This document shows, in pieces, positions 19,298 through 28,385 of a stretch of 64,000 bases of DNA. Under the pieces are notes generated by a model, which was given only the letters and a program-made list of their open reading frames with translations, was not told the DNA's origin and did no database searches. The DNA lies in contig NZ_JQJH01000001.1 in assembly GCF_000745425.1 (NCBI RefSeq), forward strand, positions 1 through 64,000, read 5' to 3'. A program made the position numbers and the translations under genes. The DNA comes from Beijerinckia mobilis. Its GTDB lineage: Bacteria; Pseudomonadota; Alphaproteobacteria; Rhizobiales; Beijerinckiaceae. The stretch's first letter is position 1, and the number at the start of each line of letters is the position of its first letter.

Positions 19298-20266
19298 ATG
19301 CGTCACATCAGCTTTATTCTGGAAGACGAATTCCAGGTGATGGGCCTTGCCGCCCTCACCGCCTTCGAACTGGTCAATTTCGATCTCGGCCATGAGGCCT
19401 ATCGATTGAGCGTCATGTCCGAACGCGGAGGCACGATCTGCTCGTCGCTCGGTATCCGGATCGAGACGCAGCCACTTGGCGATTTCCCGGATACGCTGAT
19501 CGTGGTCGGAGAACTGATCCCGCGCCCGCCGAAGCCGGATTTGCGCGACTATATCGCCCGGGCAGGCCGGGAATCCCGGCGTGTCGCCGGAGTCTGCACC
19601 GGCGCTTTCGCGGTCGCCGAGGCGGGGTTGCTCGACGGGCGCGTCGCGACCACCCATTGGGCACATGCCCATCTATTGCAGAAGCGATTTCCGCTGATCA
19701 AGGTGGACGCGGACCGGATCTTTACGCGCGACGGCAACATCTGGACATCGGCCGGAATGAGTGCGGCGATCGATCTGACACTGGCCCTGATCGAGGAGGA
19801 TCACGGCACCGCCTTGTCGCGCGCGGTTGCCCGTAATCTGGTCGTCTATCACCGCCGTCCGGGTGGCCAGTCGCAATTTTCCGCCCTGCTCGAACTGGAG
19901 CCGCGCTCGGATCGTGTCCGCCGCGCTCTCCTTTATGCCAAGGAGCATCTGCGCAATCCGCTGACCGTGGAGGAATTGGCGGAGGCGGCGAGCCTCAGCC
20001 CGCGCCAGTTCAGCCGCGTCTTTGCCGAAGAAACGGGACAATCTCCCGCCAAGGCAGTCGAGCGTCTCCGGTTGGAGGCGGCAAAGGCGATGCTGGAAGA
20101 TGGGCGGCATGCCCTGGATGTCATCGCCCGCGACACAGGCTTTGCCGACCGCGACCGCATGCGCCGTGCTTTTCTTCGCTTTTATGGCCAACCGCCACAA
20201 AGTCTGCGCCGCAATCTGCGCGCGGTCCAGGAGGAGGACGAATCCGGAGACGCCGTGGTTGAATGA
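19298..20266 (+). CDS. GlxA-type AraC family transcriptional regulator
   Basis: A 322-residue regulator with an N-terminal DJ-1/PfpI (class I glutamine amidotransferase-like) domain at residues ~1-185, including the nucleophile-elbow-like VAGVCTGAFAVAEAGLLDG and ATTHWAHA segments. A C-terminal AraC helix-turn-helix domain runs over ~215-315 (LTVEELAEAASLSPRQFSRVF, then GFADRDRMRRAFLRFYGQPP). The start is taken at ATG 19298 because GAGG lies eight bases upstream and the family fold begins there; a longer frame from 19244 would place coding sequence over the repeat operators. It probably regulates the divergent SDR gene, as is common for this arrangement. The inducer is unknown. Confidence 0.88.
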   Translation: MRHISFILEDEFQVMGLAALTAFELVNFDLGHEAYRLSVMSERGGTICSSLGIRIETQPLGDFPDTLIVVGELIPRPPKPDLRDYIARAGRESRRVAGVCTGAFAVAEAGLLDGRVATTHWAHAHLLQKRFPLIKVDADRIFTRDGNIWTSAGMSAAIDLTLALIEEDHGTALSRAVARNLVVYHRRPGGQSQFSALLELEPRSDRVRRALLYAKEHLRNPLTVEELAEAASLSPRQFSRVFAEETGQSPAKAVERLRLEAAKAMLEDGRHALDVIARDTGFADRDRMRRAFLRFYGQPPQSLRRNLRAVQEEDESGDAVVE

Positions 20267-20500
20267 GAAAGCATGCATTTTCTTCTGATGTCAGCCGCAC
20301 CTTCCATCGAGGAAGTTGCAGTCTCCGCCGTGAAAATCGCCCCTACCCTGCTTGCACTGGCTTGCGTCCTGAATCGCTGGCTTAATGTCATTTGAGCCAT
20401 GACCTTTCAGCGTCAATGTCGGGCCGCTGAAAACCGGCCTCGCATCATGGCGGCGGCCACCAACCAGGGATTGACGCCCCATGCAGATGAACAGCAAGCC

Positions 20501-20866
20501 GTTGTCATCTACAGTACCTCGGTTCTCGCCTATGTGCCGCTGGCGACGGCGGCGGTCTATTCAGCGAGCAAAGCGGCATTGCACTCCTATGCACTGTCGC
20601 AACATTTCATGCTGCGCGATACCAATGTGCGCGTGCAGGAGATCGCGCCTCCCTGGGTCGATACCGACCTCGTCAAGAAGAGCTGTGATCCACGCGCCAT
20701 ACCGCTCGACCTCTTCATCACCGAGACCATGAAGGGCCTTGCGACCGAAGCGGAAGAAGTGATCGTCGAGACCATCCGCCCCCTGCGCGACAATCCCGGC
20801 AATGGCGAGCACAAATTCGTCAACGACTTCAACGCCAGCCTCATGGCCAATCCGATTCCGGCATGA
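20501..20866 (+). pseudogene. SDR remnant (C-terminal half)
   Basis: The frame encodes the second half of an SDR enzyme: AVVIYSTSVLAYVPLATAAV, the catalytic YSASKAALHSYALSQ, the APPWVDTDL segment and a C-terminal tail. The Rossmann glycine motif and first ~110 residues are missing; the sequence upstream of about 20501 in this frame (to 20399) is unrelated. No start codon with a ribosome site suits the fragment. It is best read as the surviving 3' part of a truncated gene. Confidence 0.75.
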
Positions 20867-20995
20867 ACGGCGGACGCATACCTGGTCTCAATGCCATCCG
20901 TAAATTCAAAGCCAAACAAACAAGAAGATGTCTGTTTGCGGTATCGAACGGGAAAGCAGACCCTGCTTTTGAGAAAGAATTTTCTGCATTCATAC

Positions 20996-21154
20996 GGCTG
21001 TATCAGTGTGCACAGCGAACAGGCACGAAAACTCGACGCGTCCCGCGAGGAGGTCGCGGAAGCGCTCGGCCTGGCTATAGCACTGAATGCGGGAGCCGCT
21101 CTCGTTTATTCCACACGCACTCTGGACGCCTTTACCGCCGCTAGCGACATCTGA
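20996..21154 (+). pseudogene. Carboxymuconolactone decarboxylase/AhpD-like fragment
   Basis: Only the C-terminal ~52 residues of a CMD-family protein are recognisable: GCISVHSEQARKLDASREEV, then EALGLAIALNAGAALVYSTR and a short tail. The preceding sequence in this frame (20891-20995) does not look like the rest of the family, and the first Cys of the usual CxxC pair is absent. It lies just after the SDR remnant, so 20.4-21.2 kb looks like decayed genes. Confidence 0.7.
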
Positions 21155-21339
21155 TCAGACCCGAAGCGCAAATCACGATCGGCTCGACCGGTCCTTGCAT
21201 CCAGCCCTTTCAAAAACCGTATCCTTTTGAGGATACAGGCTTCTTTTTTCCGCACCTTGCCGTTGAGAACGGACTTGATTGCCTACAGAACTTTGGACGG
21301 CTTCCACGGCGCGCCGCTCTTTCGAGATGGAGAATGACA

Positions 21340-22731
21340 ATGGCCTATCAGACCATTAATCCTTATACGGGCGAAACCGTCGCCACCTTTCCCGACGCTA
21401 CGGACGCGGATGTTCTGATCGCGCTCGACAAGGCCCAGGCAGCCTTCCTGCATTGGAAGAAAAAAGGTTTCGCCGAACGCGGCCGTATCCTGCAGAAGGC
21501 GGCTGACCTGTTGCGCGCCAATGCCGATGGCTATGCCAGGCTGCTCACGCTCGAAATGGGCAAGCTCTTCGCGGAGGCACGGGCGGAAGTCGAACTCTCG
21601 GCGAAAATCTTCGAATATTACGTGCGCAATGCGGAAACGCTGTTACAGCCGGAGGCGTTGCCTGTCCTTGATCCCGCCGAAGGTGACGCCGTTGTCGTTC
21701 ATGAGCCCCTCGGCATTATCCTCGCGATCGAGCCCTGGAACTTCCCTTATTATCAGATCGCCCGCATCCTCGCGCCGCAGCTCTCCGCCGGCAATGTTCT
21801 GGTTCTCAAACATGCCTCGAACGTTCCGCAGAGCGCCGCCATCTTCGAGACCTTGATGACGGAAGCGGGATTGCCGGAAGGAGCCTTCAAGAACCTCTAC
21901 GCGACGCGGTCCCAGATCGAGATGATCATTAATGATCCGCGCGTTCACGGCGTGGCTTTGACGGGATCAGAAGGCGCCGGCGCCCTTATTGCCGCGCAGG
22001 CCGGCAAGGCGCTCAAGAAATCCACCATGGAGCTCGGAGGTGCCGATGCCTTCATCGTTCTGGAAGATGCCGATCTGGAGAAAACCGCCAAATGGGCAGT
22101 GGTGGGTCGGCACTGGAACGGCGGGCAGGTCTGCGTTTCCTCCAAGCGCATGATCATCGTCGATCCCATCTATGATGCATTTCTCACACGCTATCGAGCC
22201 GGTGTCGCAAGCCTCGTGGCGGGCGACCCGTTTGATCCCAAAACCACACTGGCGCCATTGTCATCCAAAGGCGCGGCCGACGAGGTGAAAGACAAGATCC
22301 GCGAGGCGGTCAAGCTCGGAGCCAAGGCGGAAGAGGTCGGGCCGCCCGTCCCCAACCAAGGTGCTTTCGTGCAACCGACGATCCTGACCGACATCGGCGA
22401 AGACAATCCGGCCCGTTATTGGGAATTCTTCGGTCCTGTCTCGATGCTGTTTCGCGCGGCGAATGAAGATGATGCCGTACGCATCGCGAATGATTCGCCT
22501 TTCGGCCTCGGCGGCTCGGTCTTCACCGCCAATCCGGCTCACGGCGCCGAAGTCGCCAAACGTATTTCGACGGGCATGGTCTTCGTGAACCATCCGACCA
22601 AGGTGGAAGCCGACCTTCCTTTTGGTGGTATCCGCCGCTCGGGCTATGGGCGTGAACTGATCGGTCTCGGCCTCAAGGAATTCGTCAATCACAAGCTCAT
22701 CGATATCGTCGATATTGATGCACGCTTCTGA
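21340..22731 (+). CDS. NAD(P)-dependent succinate-semialdehyde (aldehyde) dehydrogenase
   Basis: A 463-residue aldehyde dehydrogenase of the GabD1-like group. Catalytic residues are visible: Asn134 in IEPWNFPYY, Glu231 in MELGGADAF and nucleophile Cys265 in GGQVCVSSKR; the Glu-Cys spacing of 34 is normal for the family. The C-terminal LPFGGIRRSGYGREL signature is intact. The length and the PWNFPYYQ motif fit short succinate-semialdehyde dehydrogenases, which oxidise succinate semialdehyde to succinate, but the exact substrate is not proven. The start is set at the second ATG (21340) because GGAG lies eight bases before it; ATG 21334 is too close to that site. It appears monocistronic. Confidence 0.85.
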   Translation: MAYQTINPYTGETVATFPDATDADVLIALDKAQAAFLHWKKKGFAERGRILQKAADLLRANADGYARLLTLEMGKLFAEARAEVELSAKIFEYYVRNAETLLQPEALPVLDPAEGDAVVVHEPLGIILAIEPWNFPYYQIARILAPQLSAGNVLVLKHASNVPQSAAIFETLMTEAGLPEGAFKNLYATRSQIEMIINDPRVHGVALTGSEGAGALIAAQAGKALKKSTMELGGADAFIVLEDADLEKTAKWAVVGRHWNGGQVCVSSKRMIIVDPIYDAFLTRYRAGVASLVAGDPFDPKTTLAPLSSKGAADEVKDKIREAVKLGAKAEEVGPPVPNQGAFVQPTILTDIGEDNPARYWEFFGPVSMLFRAANEDDAVRIANDSPFGLGGSVFTANPAHGAEVAKRISTGMVFVNHPTKVEADLPFGGIRRSGYGRELIGLGLKEFVNHKLIDIVDIDARF

Positions 22732-22961
22732 TTGGCTCTTCGCTCAGAAGAAAGGCATCGCGCATCTCAGAAGTCCGGCAACGGCGCAAAATTGATGGAT
22801 GGAAACCTTTGGCCATTGTGGCGGCATGGTCAAAGGCCCCAGCGTGAACCGCCGGTTGCGCGGATCCTCCCGCTGCACCGAACGATGGATATCCTTCACC
22901 GCGACAAATCGTGGGCAAAAAGCCATGCTATAATGGCAAAATCCCCTGAAGGATGGGCCAT

Positions 22962-23747
22962 ATGAACATAGCCTCAAAGTCCCTCGTCATGAGACGGCGC
23001 AAGTTTTCCCAAAGACTGCCCGACGCATCCGGATTCGACGACAATGCAGGCGGCATGGCGGCCTCTACCTCTTCGCTCATGCGCAAATCATTGTTCGCAT
23101 TTGCTGTTTTGATCGCTCTTTGCGGATTGTGGATTTTGGTTCCCGGCCTGCTGACGGCACAAACCATCGGTCTCCCGCTCTCACAGCCGGAGGCGGAAGC
23201 CGCGCAAGCCTATGCCTCCCGCAACCGGCTCGCAGCGATTTTAGGAATGATCCGTGGCGATCTCTGGTCGCAGGCGAGTTTTGCGACAGCCAACGCGGTT
23301 TGGTTCGCGACGCCGTCGAAGACAGATGCCGACCAAACAGAAAAGCTGCAAACCGCGCGCGACCTGGCAACTCATGCCTTGAGACTGGCGCCGATCAATG
23401 GCGCGCAATGGCTGCTCCTGGCCCTCATTCGTGACCACAGTCTCGATCACAACGCGGCTTCCGCACTTCAAATGTCTTATTATACGGCTCCGGTGGATTT
23501 TCGGATCATTCCCCTGCGTCTCGCCGCCGCCTTCAAGGCCAGCACGCTGGACGATACGGATTTGCAATTGTTCATCCAGTCCGATCTGCGCCATCTTCTG
23601 ACCCAGGAGCCGCAATTCACGCCCTATATTCAGACGCTTTATGGGGCCGCACCTCCGGAAAGGAAGACCCGGCTCTTCGCAATGATCAAAACTGTCGATC
23701 CGGCTTTTGCCGCCTCCTTGCAAGAGACCCAACCGAAACCCGAATAG
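22962..23747 (+). CDS. Membrane-anchored protein of unknown function
   Basis: An approximately 261-residue protein not recognised. A basic N-terminus is followed by one hydrophobic segment at about residues 43-65 (SLFAFAVLIALCGLWILVPG). The remaining ~190 residues are Ala/Leu-rich, largely helical and TPR-like in character (LATHALRLAPINGAQWLLLA). The start at 22962 is favoured because AAGGA stands eight bases upstream; 22953 is the longer alternative. It most likely has a periplasmic helical domain tethered to the inner membrane. Neighbours give no functional hint. Confidence 0.6.
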   Translation: MNIASKSLVMRRRKFSQRLPDASGFDDNAGGMAASTSSLMRKSLFAFAVLIALCGLWILVPGLLTAQTIGLPLSQPEAEAAQAYASRNRLAAILGMIRGDLWSQASFATANAVWFATPSKTDADQTEKLQTARDLATHALRLAPINGAQWLLLALIRDHSLDHNAASALQMSYYTAPVDFRIIPLRLAAAFKASTLDDTDLQLFIQSDLRHLLTQEPQFTPYIQTLYGAAPPERKTRLFAMIKTVDPAFAASLQETQPKPE

Positions 23748-24185
23748 GGCCGAGATCGAGTCTTCCCCAATTCAGCCCCTCGACCGATCTCGACGATCTG
23801 CCCGCTGCAAGGAGGGCCCCGCCGCGCGGATGCGCCCTCGGCGCAATTGGATGAACGCCCTGTCGAAATTGTCCATCATCCCGGTTTGATGGCTGCATAG
23901 CCCCTGTCTATTAGGCGATTGCCCTCCCGCTTCCGCCTTGCTAACGACACGCCGATGCATTCCGCCTTAAGGCCTGATGCATAGGCGTGAGCCAAAGTCG
24001 TTCTGATGTCCCCATCCGAAATATCGTCTTTGCGTATGCTCGGCGTATGCTCATCCTGGAGCGGAATGAAACCAGGTTGAATCGCTTCGCGATCTCTAAA
24101 GCGCTGTCTCGTCAGCTCCGCGCAACGAGACCGATTCAGTCACACCGTAGCATTGCCGCAAACGTCCATCCGCAAAGGGGTTTCC
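23748..24185. other. Gap upstream of icd
   Basis: 438 bp without a credible gene. GCCGATGCAT at 23951 and ATGCATAGGC at 23976 form an imperfect stem. At 24077-24100 there is a copy of the TTGAATCGCTWCGYGAT sequence that also occurs at 26838 (repeat family B). The icd promoter should lie in the second half; AAAGGGG precedes the icd start. Confidence 0.5.
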
Positions 24186-25400
24186 ATGGAAAAGATCAAG
24201 GTCGCCAATCCGGTCGTTGAGCTCGATGGCGATGAGATGACGCGGATCATCTGGCATTATATTCGCGACAAGCTGATTCATCCTTATCTCGACATCAATC
24301 TCGAATATTATGATCTCTCCGTCGAGAATCGCGACAAGACCAAAGATCAGGTCACGATCGATTCCGCCCATGCCATCCAGAAACATGGCGTCGGTGTGAA
24401 ATGCGCGACGATCACGCCTGATGAAGCCCGTGTGAAGGAATTCAATCTCCACGAAATGTGGAAATCGCCGAACGGCACGATCCGCAACATTCTCGGCGGC
24501 GTGATCTTCCGCGAGCCGATCATCTGCAAGAACGTGCCGCGCCTCGTCCCCGGCTGGACACAGCCGATCATCGTCGGCCGCCATGCCTTTGGTGATCAGT
24601 ATAAGGCGACCGATTTCAGGGTTCCCGGCAAGGGTCGGCTGACCATCAAATTCGAGGGTGATGACGGTCAGGTCATCGAGAAGGAGGTCTTCCAGTACCC
24701 AGGCTCCGGCGTCGCGCTCGCCATGTACAATCTCGACGATTCGATCCGGGATTTTGCCCGCGCCTCCCTGAATTACGGTCTCCTCCGGAAATATCCGGTC
24801 TATCTTTCAACGAAGAATACGATTCTGAAAGCCTATGACGGCCGTTTCAAGGATCTGTTCCAAGAGGTCTACGAAAGCGAGTTCAAGGATAAATTCACGG
24901 CGGCGAAGATTATCTACGAGCATCGCCTGATCGACGACATGGTTGCCTCCTCGCTCAAATGGTCTGGCGGCTATGTCTGGGCTTGCAAAAACTATGATGG
25001 CGACGTCCAGTCGGATTCCGTTGCGCAGGGCTTCGGTTCCTTGGGCCTCATGACCTCAGTTCTCATGACTCCCGATGGCAAGACCGTCGAGGCCGAGGCG
25101 GCGCACGGCACCGTTACCCGCCATTACCGCGAATATCAGAAGGGCAACGAAACCTCGACCAATTCGATCGCCTCGATCTTCGCCTGGACGCGCGGCCTGG
25201 CCCATCGCGCCAAGCTCGACGATAATGAAAAACTGACGAAATTCGCTTCAACCCTCGAAAAGGTCTGCGTCGATACGGTCGAGGCCGGCTATATGACCAA
25301 GGATCTGGCCCTGCTCGTCGGTTCGCAGCAGAGCTGGCTCTCCACCACCGGCTTCCTCGACAAGATCGACGAAAATCTGAAAAAGGCGATGGGGGAGTGA
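24186..25400 (+). CDS. icd: NADP-dependent isocitrate dehydrogenase
   Basis: A 404-residue enzyme oxidising isocitrate to 2-oxoglutarate with NADP in the TCA cycle. It belongs to the eukaryotic-like dimeric IDH subfamily typical of alphaproteobacteria: N-terminal [20 protein letters not shown], the substrate-binding region [39 protein letters not shown], and the metal-binding [17 protein letters not shown] region. The coenzyme-binding [21 protein letters not shown] is present. ATG 24186 is preceded by AAAGGGG; an extra 11 codons upstream lack support. A strong terminator follows at 25449. Confidence 0.95.
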   Translation: MEKIKVANPVVELDGDEMTRIIWHYIRDKLIHPYLDINLEYYDLSVENRDKTKDQVTIDSAHAIQKHGVGVKCATITPDEARVKEFNLHEMWKSPNGTIRNILGGVIFREPIICKNVPRLVPGWTQPIIVGRHAFGDQYKATDFRVPGKGRLTIKFEGDDGQVIEKEVFQYPGSGVALAMYNLDDSIRDFARASLNYGLLRKYPVYLSTKNTILKAYDGRFKDLFQEVYESEFKDKFTAAKIIYEHRLIDDMVASSLKWSGGYVWACKNYDGDVQSDSVAQGFGSLGLMTSVLMTPDGKTVEAEAAHGTVTRHYREYQKGNETSTNSIASIFAWTRGLAHRAKLDDNEKLTKFASTLEKVCVDTVEAGYMTKDLALLVGSQQSWLSTTGFLDKIDENLKKAMGE

Positions 25401-25448
25401 TTTCCACTTCCACCCCTGCACGACTGCGACAGGTTTAAACTTCGAACG

Positions 25449-25485
25449 TGATCCCGGCATTGCTCAATGTCCGGGATCATTTCTT
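25449..25485 (+). terminator. Rho-independent terminator after icd
   Basis: TGATCCCGG pairs with CCGGGATCA (25449-25457 with 25471-25479), with a further CATTG/CAATG inner pairing, followed by TTTCTT. It lies about 50 bp after the icd stop. Confidence 0.8.
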
Positions 25486-25769
25486 ATCCGTTGAACGCCA
25501 TTTTGCTGCGTCAAAAAGTCCAAAATTGCGCGGTTGGCTGATGAAATGAACGGATATTGTCCAGAAAAACAACTGGATTCAGACATTTGATGGGATTCGT
25601 GGCTCGTTTGACCGTGTGTATTTCACCCACTTCCCGGTCACAAAAAAACCCGTTCAGACAGGTTTGCGGGAAGGTGCTGTGGGAAATGGCACCGTATTCG
25701 CACGCGATGATTGTCTCTTTCCGCACGAACCGTTATAAGGGCGCGTTTCTGGTTGAGGGAGACCGTTCT

Positions 25770-26186
25770 GTGCCTGCCGACCCGATCGACGGTTACACGC
25801 CGTCCGATGAAGAACCATTCATGAATGATCGCCAGCGAGAATATTTTCGGCGCAAGCTCCTTGTTTGGAAAGAGGAAATCCTCAAGGAAAGCCGTGAAAC
25901 GCTGGTCGTTCTCCAAAACGAGAATGAGAACCATCCCGATCTCGCGGACCGCGCTTCTTCCGAGACGGACCGCGCGATTGAATTAAGGGCGCGCGATCGC
26001 CAGCGTAAGCTGATTTCAAAGATCGACTCCGCGCTATTGCGCATTGAAGACGGTACTTATGGCTATTGTGAAGAAACCGGCGAACCAATTGCGGTAAGAA
26101 GACTGGATGCGCGGCCGATTGCAACACTCTCGGTCGAAGCCCAGGAACGCCACGAAAAACGCGAACGCGTCTACAGAGATAATTAA
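25770..26186 (+). CDS. dksA: RNA polymerase-binding transcription factor DksA
   Basis: A 138-residue DksA protein, which binds RNA polymerase and acts with ppGpp in stringent control. It shows the coiled-coil region (EYFRRKLLVWKEEILKESRE ... SSETDRAIELRARDRQRKL) and the C-terminal globular segment GTYGYCEETGEPIAVRRLDA. Only one cysteine of the four-Cys zinc finger is present, as is usual in alphaproteobacterial DksA. GTG 25770 is chosen as start because GAGGGAG lies nine bases before it and the length then matches the family; an open frame extends to 25557 without similarity. Confidence 0.9.
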   Translation: MPADPIDGYTPSDEEPFMNDRQREYFRRKLLVWKEEILKESRETLVVLQNENENHPDLADRASSETDRAIELRARDRQRKLISKIDSALLRIEDGTYGYCEETGEPIAVRRLDARPIATLSVEAQERHEKRERVYRDN

Positions 26187-26376
26187 TCACACTTTTCAGG
26201 CGTCGGATAGGGCCTTTTGCCCATCCGTCGCTGTAAATTCTTGAAAAATTCCTTCATTTCCCAAGTCAACCCTTGACCGGGGCAATCATTCCCCAAGGCA
26301 AGTTCTGAATTCAATTTCTGAATTCAAGGCACCACAGGAAAGCAACGGGCCAGAGCCCCAGATCCCTTGCAGAACT

Positions 26377-26723
26377 TGGTGCGGACGGCGGGACTCGAAC
26401 CCGCACTCTTTTTCAAGAAGCAGATTTTCGTACCACTTCGGCTTTCGCCGCCGCTCCGGCCATCGATAGGCCGGCGTTCGTGGTCTGGACTATCCCTTCG
26501 CCCTAGCCATCCGCGGCCTTAGGCGCCCCCCGTCTAGTCTCTACACCTTCCCCGAGGACAGACTAACTCTCGTCAGGGCTTGGCTCGGGATTGGCCTGGG
26601 CCTCGTGCAAGCGATCTCGCCTCGGCCGTTAGCTTTCCCCGAATTTGGGCGGTTCTACTCCGCGGATTTCCCCGCGGGCACTCCAATGAAGTCTGCTGCG
26701 TCTACCGGTTTCGCCACGTCCGC
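26377..26723 (-). tRNA. tRNA-Leu(UAA) gene interrupted by a group I intron
   Basis: The 5' exon is 26723-26689 (35 nt) and the 3' exon 26428-26377 (52 nt, CCA encoded). Joined, they give a full class II tRNA: acceptor stem GCGGACG/CGTCCGC, D arm, anticodon stem GCAGA/TCTGC with loop CTTAAAA (anticodon TAA), a long variable arm (TTCTT-GAAA-AAGAG) and T arm GCGGG-TTCGAGT-CCCGC. The interruption falls directly after U34, the classical position for tRNA-Leu(UAA) introns of cyanobacteria and plastids. Read without the intron, every stem closes, so the gene looks functional. Confidence 0.92.
26429..26688 (-). other. Group I self-splicing intron (260 nt) in tRNA-Leu
   Basis: The insert ends in G, follows a U, and its start can form a P1 helix with the exon (ACTTC pairing with GGAGT, giving U-G at the 5' splice site). 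Conserved core elements are present: the P-like AATTCGGGGAAAGCTAACGG, the R element GTGTAGAGACTAGACGG (near 26530-26546) and the S element GAAGGGATAGTCCAGACCA (26481-26499), which together form P7 (GACTA/TAGTC). No homing endonuclease frame is present. The size and core fit the small tRNA intron class (IC3-like, by resemblance). Confidence 0.9.
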
Positions 26724-26818
26724 ATCATCGTTCCCGTTGAGCCGAGTCGATGAATCTTCTTCCGGTGCCGTTCTGATTAAAACAAAACGCCCGCGCGTCA
26801 AACGCCATTTCCGCAATT

Positions 26819-26920
26819 AGAGTATTTTCGGCTCGGATTGAATCGCTACGTGATTTAAAATGGCTGAAAATGCTCTAATTTTTCCAAGTGGAGCATGTTC
26901 GGAAACATCCGAACATGCTC
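26819..26920. repeat. Composite palindromic repeat, family B
   Basis: Two stem-loops in tandem. The first has outer arms AGAGTATTTTCGGC (26819) and GGCTGAAAATGCTCT (26862-26876), enclosing TTGAATCGCTACGTGATTTAAA. The second is a perfect 13-bp stem, GAGCATGTTCGGA/TCCGAACATGCTC (26891-26920), with loop AACA. Related pieces occur at 24077 and 42250. It lies between tRNA-Leu and the xanthine phosphoribosyltransferase gene. Confidence 0.7.
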
Positions 26921-27004
26921 TAGCCGCAAAAGCGTGAATTCTTGCGAGCCAATCTTGCCGAGCGCCTACTCCCTCTGTCGGCCATCGGGACAGGCCGAAA
27001 CGGC

Positions 27005-27484
27005 TCACCCCTTTACGAGAGGGGCCTGAAAACCGAGGCCGAGATCCCAGGGGAAATCGACCCAGATCGCCTGTTCGAATTCGGTCACGAAAGTATCGAC
27101 GAATGGCCTGCCGAGCGGCTTTGCGTAAAGAGTCGCAACATGGGCTTTTGGCAGAAACTGTCTGATCACCCGCAGCGTGGTTCCCGTATCGACGAGATCG
27201 TCGATGATGAGCATCCCTTCGCCTCGCGTTTGACCGATCTCTGACGAGACTTCCTTAACGATATTGACTTCTCCAGGGCTGTTGCCGGTGTCATAGCTCG
27301 TCACGCAGAATGTGTCGATGCGGCGCAGATCAAGTTCACGCGCCACAATGGCCGCCGGTACAAGGCCGCCACGGGTCACCGCGATCAATCCTTGAAACGG
27401 ACCCTGACGCATCAAAAGCCGCGACAGGCTGCGCGCGTCACGGTGGAATTGTTCCCAGGAGATTTGAAAGTGCTGATGCTCCAT
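27005..27484 (-). CDS. gpt: Xanthine phosphoribosyltransferase
   Basis: A 159-residue purine salvage enzyme that converts xanthine or guanine and PRPP to the nucleotide. It carries the PRPP-binding motif MLIIDDLVDTGTT at about residues 92-104, the N-terminal LIAVTRGGLVPAAIVAREL segment, and the C-terminal VDFPWDLGLGFQAP region typical of Gpt-type XGPRT. Length equals the family norm. It starts 10 bp after the stop of the CinA-like gene on the same strand, so the two are probably co-transcribed. Confidence 0.92.
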   Translation of the reverse strand: MEHQHFQISWEQFHRDARSLSRLLMRQGPFQGLIAVTRGGLVPAAIVARELDLRRIDTFCVTSYDTGNSPGEVNIVKEVSSEIGQTRGEGMLIIDDLVDTGTTLRVIRQFLPKAHVATLYAKPLGRPFVDTFVTEFEQAIWVDFPWDLGLGFQAPLVKG

Positions 27485-27494
27485 GACGCCGCGA

Positions 27495-28235
27495 TCAACC
27501 AGCCGAAAGACGGGTGATCAGATCACGCACTTCGGCAACGACACGTGCGCGCACTTCGGCATCCTTGCCGCGCACGACGATCTGATTGTGAAATTTCCCA
27601 TCGACGACATGCGGATAGGAACCGATCGACACTTGCGGGTAGTCCGACGCAAGCCGTGCGAGATCGGCGGCATAGGTTCCTTCCGCAACATTACCGGCCA
27701 GGATCGTCTCGGCAACGGTGGGTACACCCGCGACGAGCTTCGAGACGATCGACTTCAGCATCGCCTGCATGATCGATGGCACGCCGGCCATGACGATGAC
27801 ATTCTCGATCCAGAAACCGGGCGCCTTGGAAATGGGATTGTCGACCAGTTCCGCGCCACGCGGTATGCGCGCCATGCGCCGGCGCGCCTCGTTGAGATTT
27901 TCCGGTTTGATGATTTCCAGGAGCAATGCGATCGCGCGCGGATCCTCGATGATTTCCACGCCAAGCGCCCGCGCCACCGAATCGGCGGTGATATCATCAT
28001 GCGTCGGTCCGATGCCGCCCGTCGTGAACAGATAATCGTAACGGATACGCAAGGCGTTGACCGCCGCGATGATTTCGGCCTCTTGATCAGGCACGACGCG
28101 CACTTCGGCGAGATCAATACCGATCCCGGTCAGGAATTCAGCCGTGAAGCCGATATTCTGATCCTTCGTGCGCCCGGACAGGATTTCATCGCCGATGACG
28201 AGCAAAGCGGCGGTAACGGATTTCTGCTGTGTCAT
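27495..28235 (-). CDS. CinA-like / MoaB-Mog domain protein
   Basis: A 246-residue protein with a molybdopterin-binding (MoCF biosynthesis) fold, as in the N-terminal half of CinA: ALLVIGDEILSGRTKDQNIG, the TTGGIGPTHDDITADSVARA motif, and PGFWIENVIVMAGVPSIM. It lacks the C-terminal nicotinamide-nucleotide amidase domain of full CinA, and belongs to the stand-alone group common in alphaproteobacteria. Its biochemical role in these bacteria is not settled. CGAGGAATC supports the ATG at 28235. It is followed after 10 bp by gpt. Confidence 0.88.
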   Translation of the reverse strand: MTQQKSVTAALLVIGDEILSGRTKDQNIGFTAEFLTGIGIDLAEVRVVPDQEAEIIAAVNALRIRYDYLFTTGGIGPTHDDITADSVARALGVEIIEDPRAIALLLEIIKPENLNEARRRMARIPRGAELVDNPISKAPGFWIENVIVMAGVPSIMQAMLKSIVSKLVAGVPTVAETILAGNVAEGTYAADLARLASDYPQVSIGSYPHVVDGKFHNQIVVRGKDAEVRARVVAEVRDLITRLSAG

Positions 28236-28385
28236 GATTCCTCGCGGATTCGACTTTTAGCATGAATCCGCAAGAAATCGGCAATGGATTGCCATATTCC
28301 GGCGAGAGGTTTGCTTGCCAACGGGCAATCTTTCCTGAAAGCCCACCTCCGGCGCCAGAACAGCCGCGAAAGGATCCTTTAGTCC

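Noticed and set aside
22732-22961. Short frames on both strands between the aldehyde dehydrogenase and the membrane protein gene
   Set aside because: Neither has a ribosome site or known domain; the stretch is treated as intergenic.
26377-26723. Transfer-messenger RNA (ssrA) instead of an intron-containing tRNA
   Set aside because: The ends fold into a complete leucine tRNA with a long variable arm and UAA anticodon. There is no tag reading frame or GGGGC-type tmRNA end, and the insert has group I core elements.
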